Shown: one piece after another, positions 34,283 through 34,341 of the stretch
How the letters are laid out: every line of letters begins with the position of its first letter
How positions within the stretch are numbered: position 1 is the stretch's first letter
Assembly (NCBI GenBank): GCA_030765535.1
Contig: JAVCCH010000103.1
Location: 1 to 34,341, forward strand
Direction of reading: 5' to 3'
Origin: Candidatus Tenebribacter davisii
GTDB taxonomy: Bacteria > Cloacimonadota > Cloacimonadia > Cloacimonadales > TCS61
Length of the DNA: 34,341 bases
Translations under genes and position numbers: made by a program
Notes under the pieces: generated by a model
Database searches by the model: none
Told to the model about the DNA's origin: nothing
What the model saw: only the letters and a program-made list of their open reading frames with translations

Positions 34283-34341
34283 CTATATTTTTTCGATAAC
34301 TTCCCAATAGCCACCTTTATCTGGCCCTACTCTTTTTATTA
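34283..34341 (-). CDS. C-terminal end of a gene running off the window (possible AlbA_2-type ATP-binding protein)
   Basis: The open frame entering from the right edge ends IKRVGPDKGGYWEVIEKI and stop. This resembles the winged-helix C-terminus of AlbA_2/divergent-AAA ATP-binding proteins (xRVGSDKxGYWEV), which often accompany type I restriction genes. Only 18 residues are visible, so the family is a guess. About 245 bases separate it from the AbiEi-type start. Confidence 0.5.
   Translation of the reverse strand, partial: IKRVGPDKGGYWEVIEKI

Larger units (their letters stand above)
31221..34341. mobile_element. Integrated element at tRNA-Arg, left part only
   Basis: Everything right of the tRNA is one minus-strand gene block headed toward the tRNA: a partial gene, an AbiEi-type regulator, a 47-residue HsdR-tail protein, an unknown protein and the recombinase. 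The right end lies outside the window. I see no phage structural genes. Confidence 0.65.

Overview
The window is AT-rich bacterial DNA from a Gram-negative, outer-membrane-bearing organism of the FCB type. A SprA-like giant outer-membrane protein, OmpA with thrombospondin type 3 repeats, an FN3/beta-helix surface protein and an MCE (Mla-type) lipid transport operon point to Cloacimonadota or a close relative. The phylum is inferred from gene content and protein style, not from a marker gene.

Layout. Bases 1-77 are an exact reverse complement of 296-372, so the left edge is a fold-back (probably an assembly or amplification chimera) that cuts off the 5' end of tldD. tldD and tldE (80-2649, +) overlap by 4 bases and end at a strong hairpin terminator. 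A complete three-gene hipBST-type toxin-antitoxin operon follows (2840-4337, -). It is bracketed by four copies of one palindromic operator, arranged as two pairs with the same 61-bp spacing. Next come an SDR oxidoreductase (+), an exported MsrB-MsrA fusion, a VirK-family exported protein, a small membrane protein and a class I mannose-6-phosphate isomerase (all -).

From 9.3 to 26.9 kb lies a long minus-strand run devoted to the cell envelope. In order of transcription it is coaX, a 2020-residue SprA-like protein, an MlaD/MCE protein, a large lipoprotein that appears to join a PqiC-like domain to an outer-membrane beta-barrel, an MlaE permease with a STAS domain, an MlaF ATPase, a Mut7-C protein with an altered active site, a nine-FN3 plus beta-helix surface protein, and an OmpA-like protein ending at a terminator. 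The MCE genes could form a bridge for lipid movement between the two membranes, with the lipoprotein-barrel as the outer-membrane end. This is inference.

From 27 to 31.1 kb are a small 2[4Fe-4S] ferredoxin with its own terminator, a TatD nuclease with an unrecognised exported partner, a small acidic protein, and an M20D amidohydrolase.

At 31174 a tRNA-Arg(CCU) gene marks the start of an integrated element. A large serine recombinase reads back into the tRNA 3' end and its last residues are encoded by tRNA sequence. Behind it lie an unrecognised gene, a 47-residue stand-alone homologue of the HsdR C-terminus, an AbiEi-type (DUF6088) regulator without its usual nucleotidyltransferase partner, and the tail of another gene running off the right edge. 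This accessory block looks like part of a defence island; it and the MCE lipoprotein-barrel are the two most promising leads.
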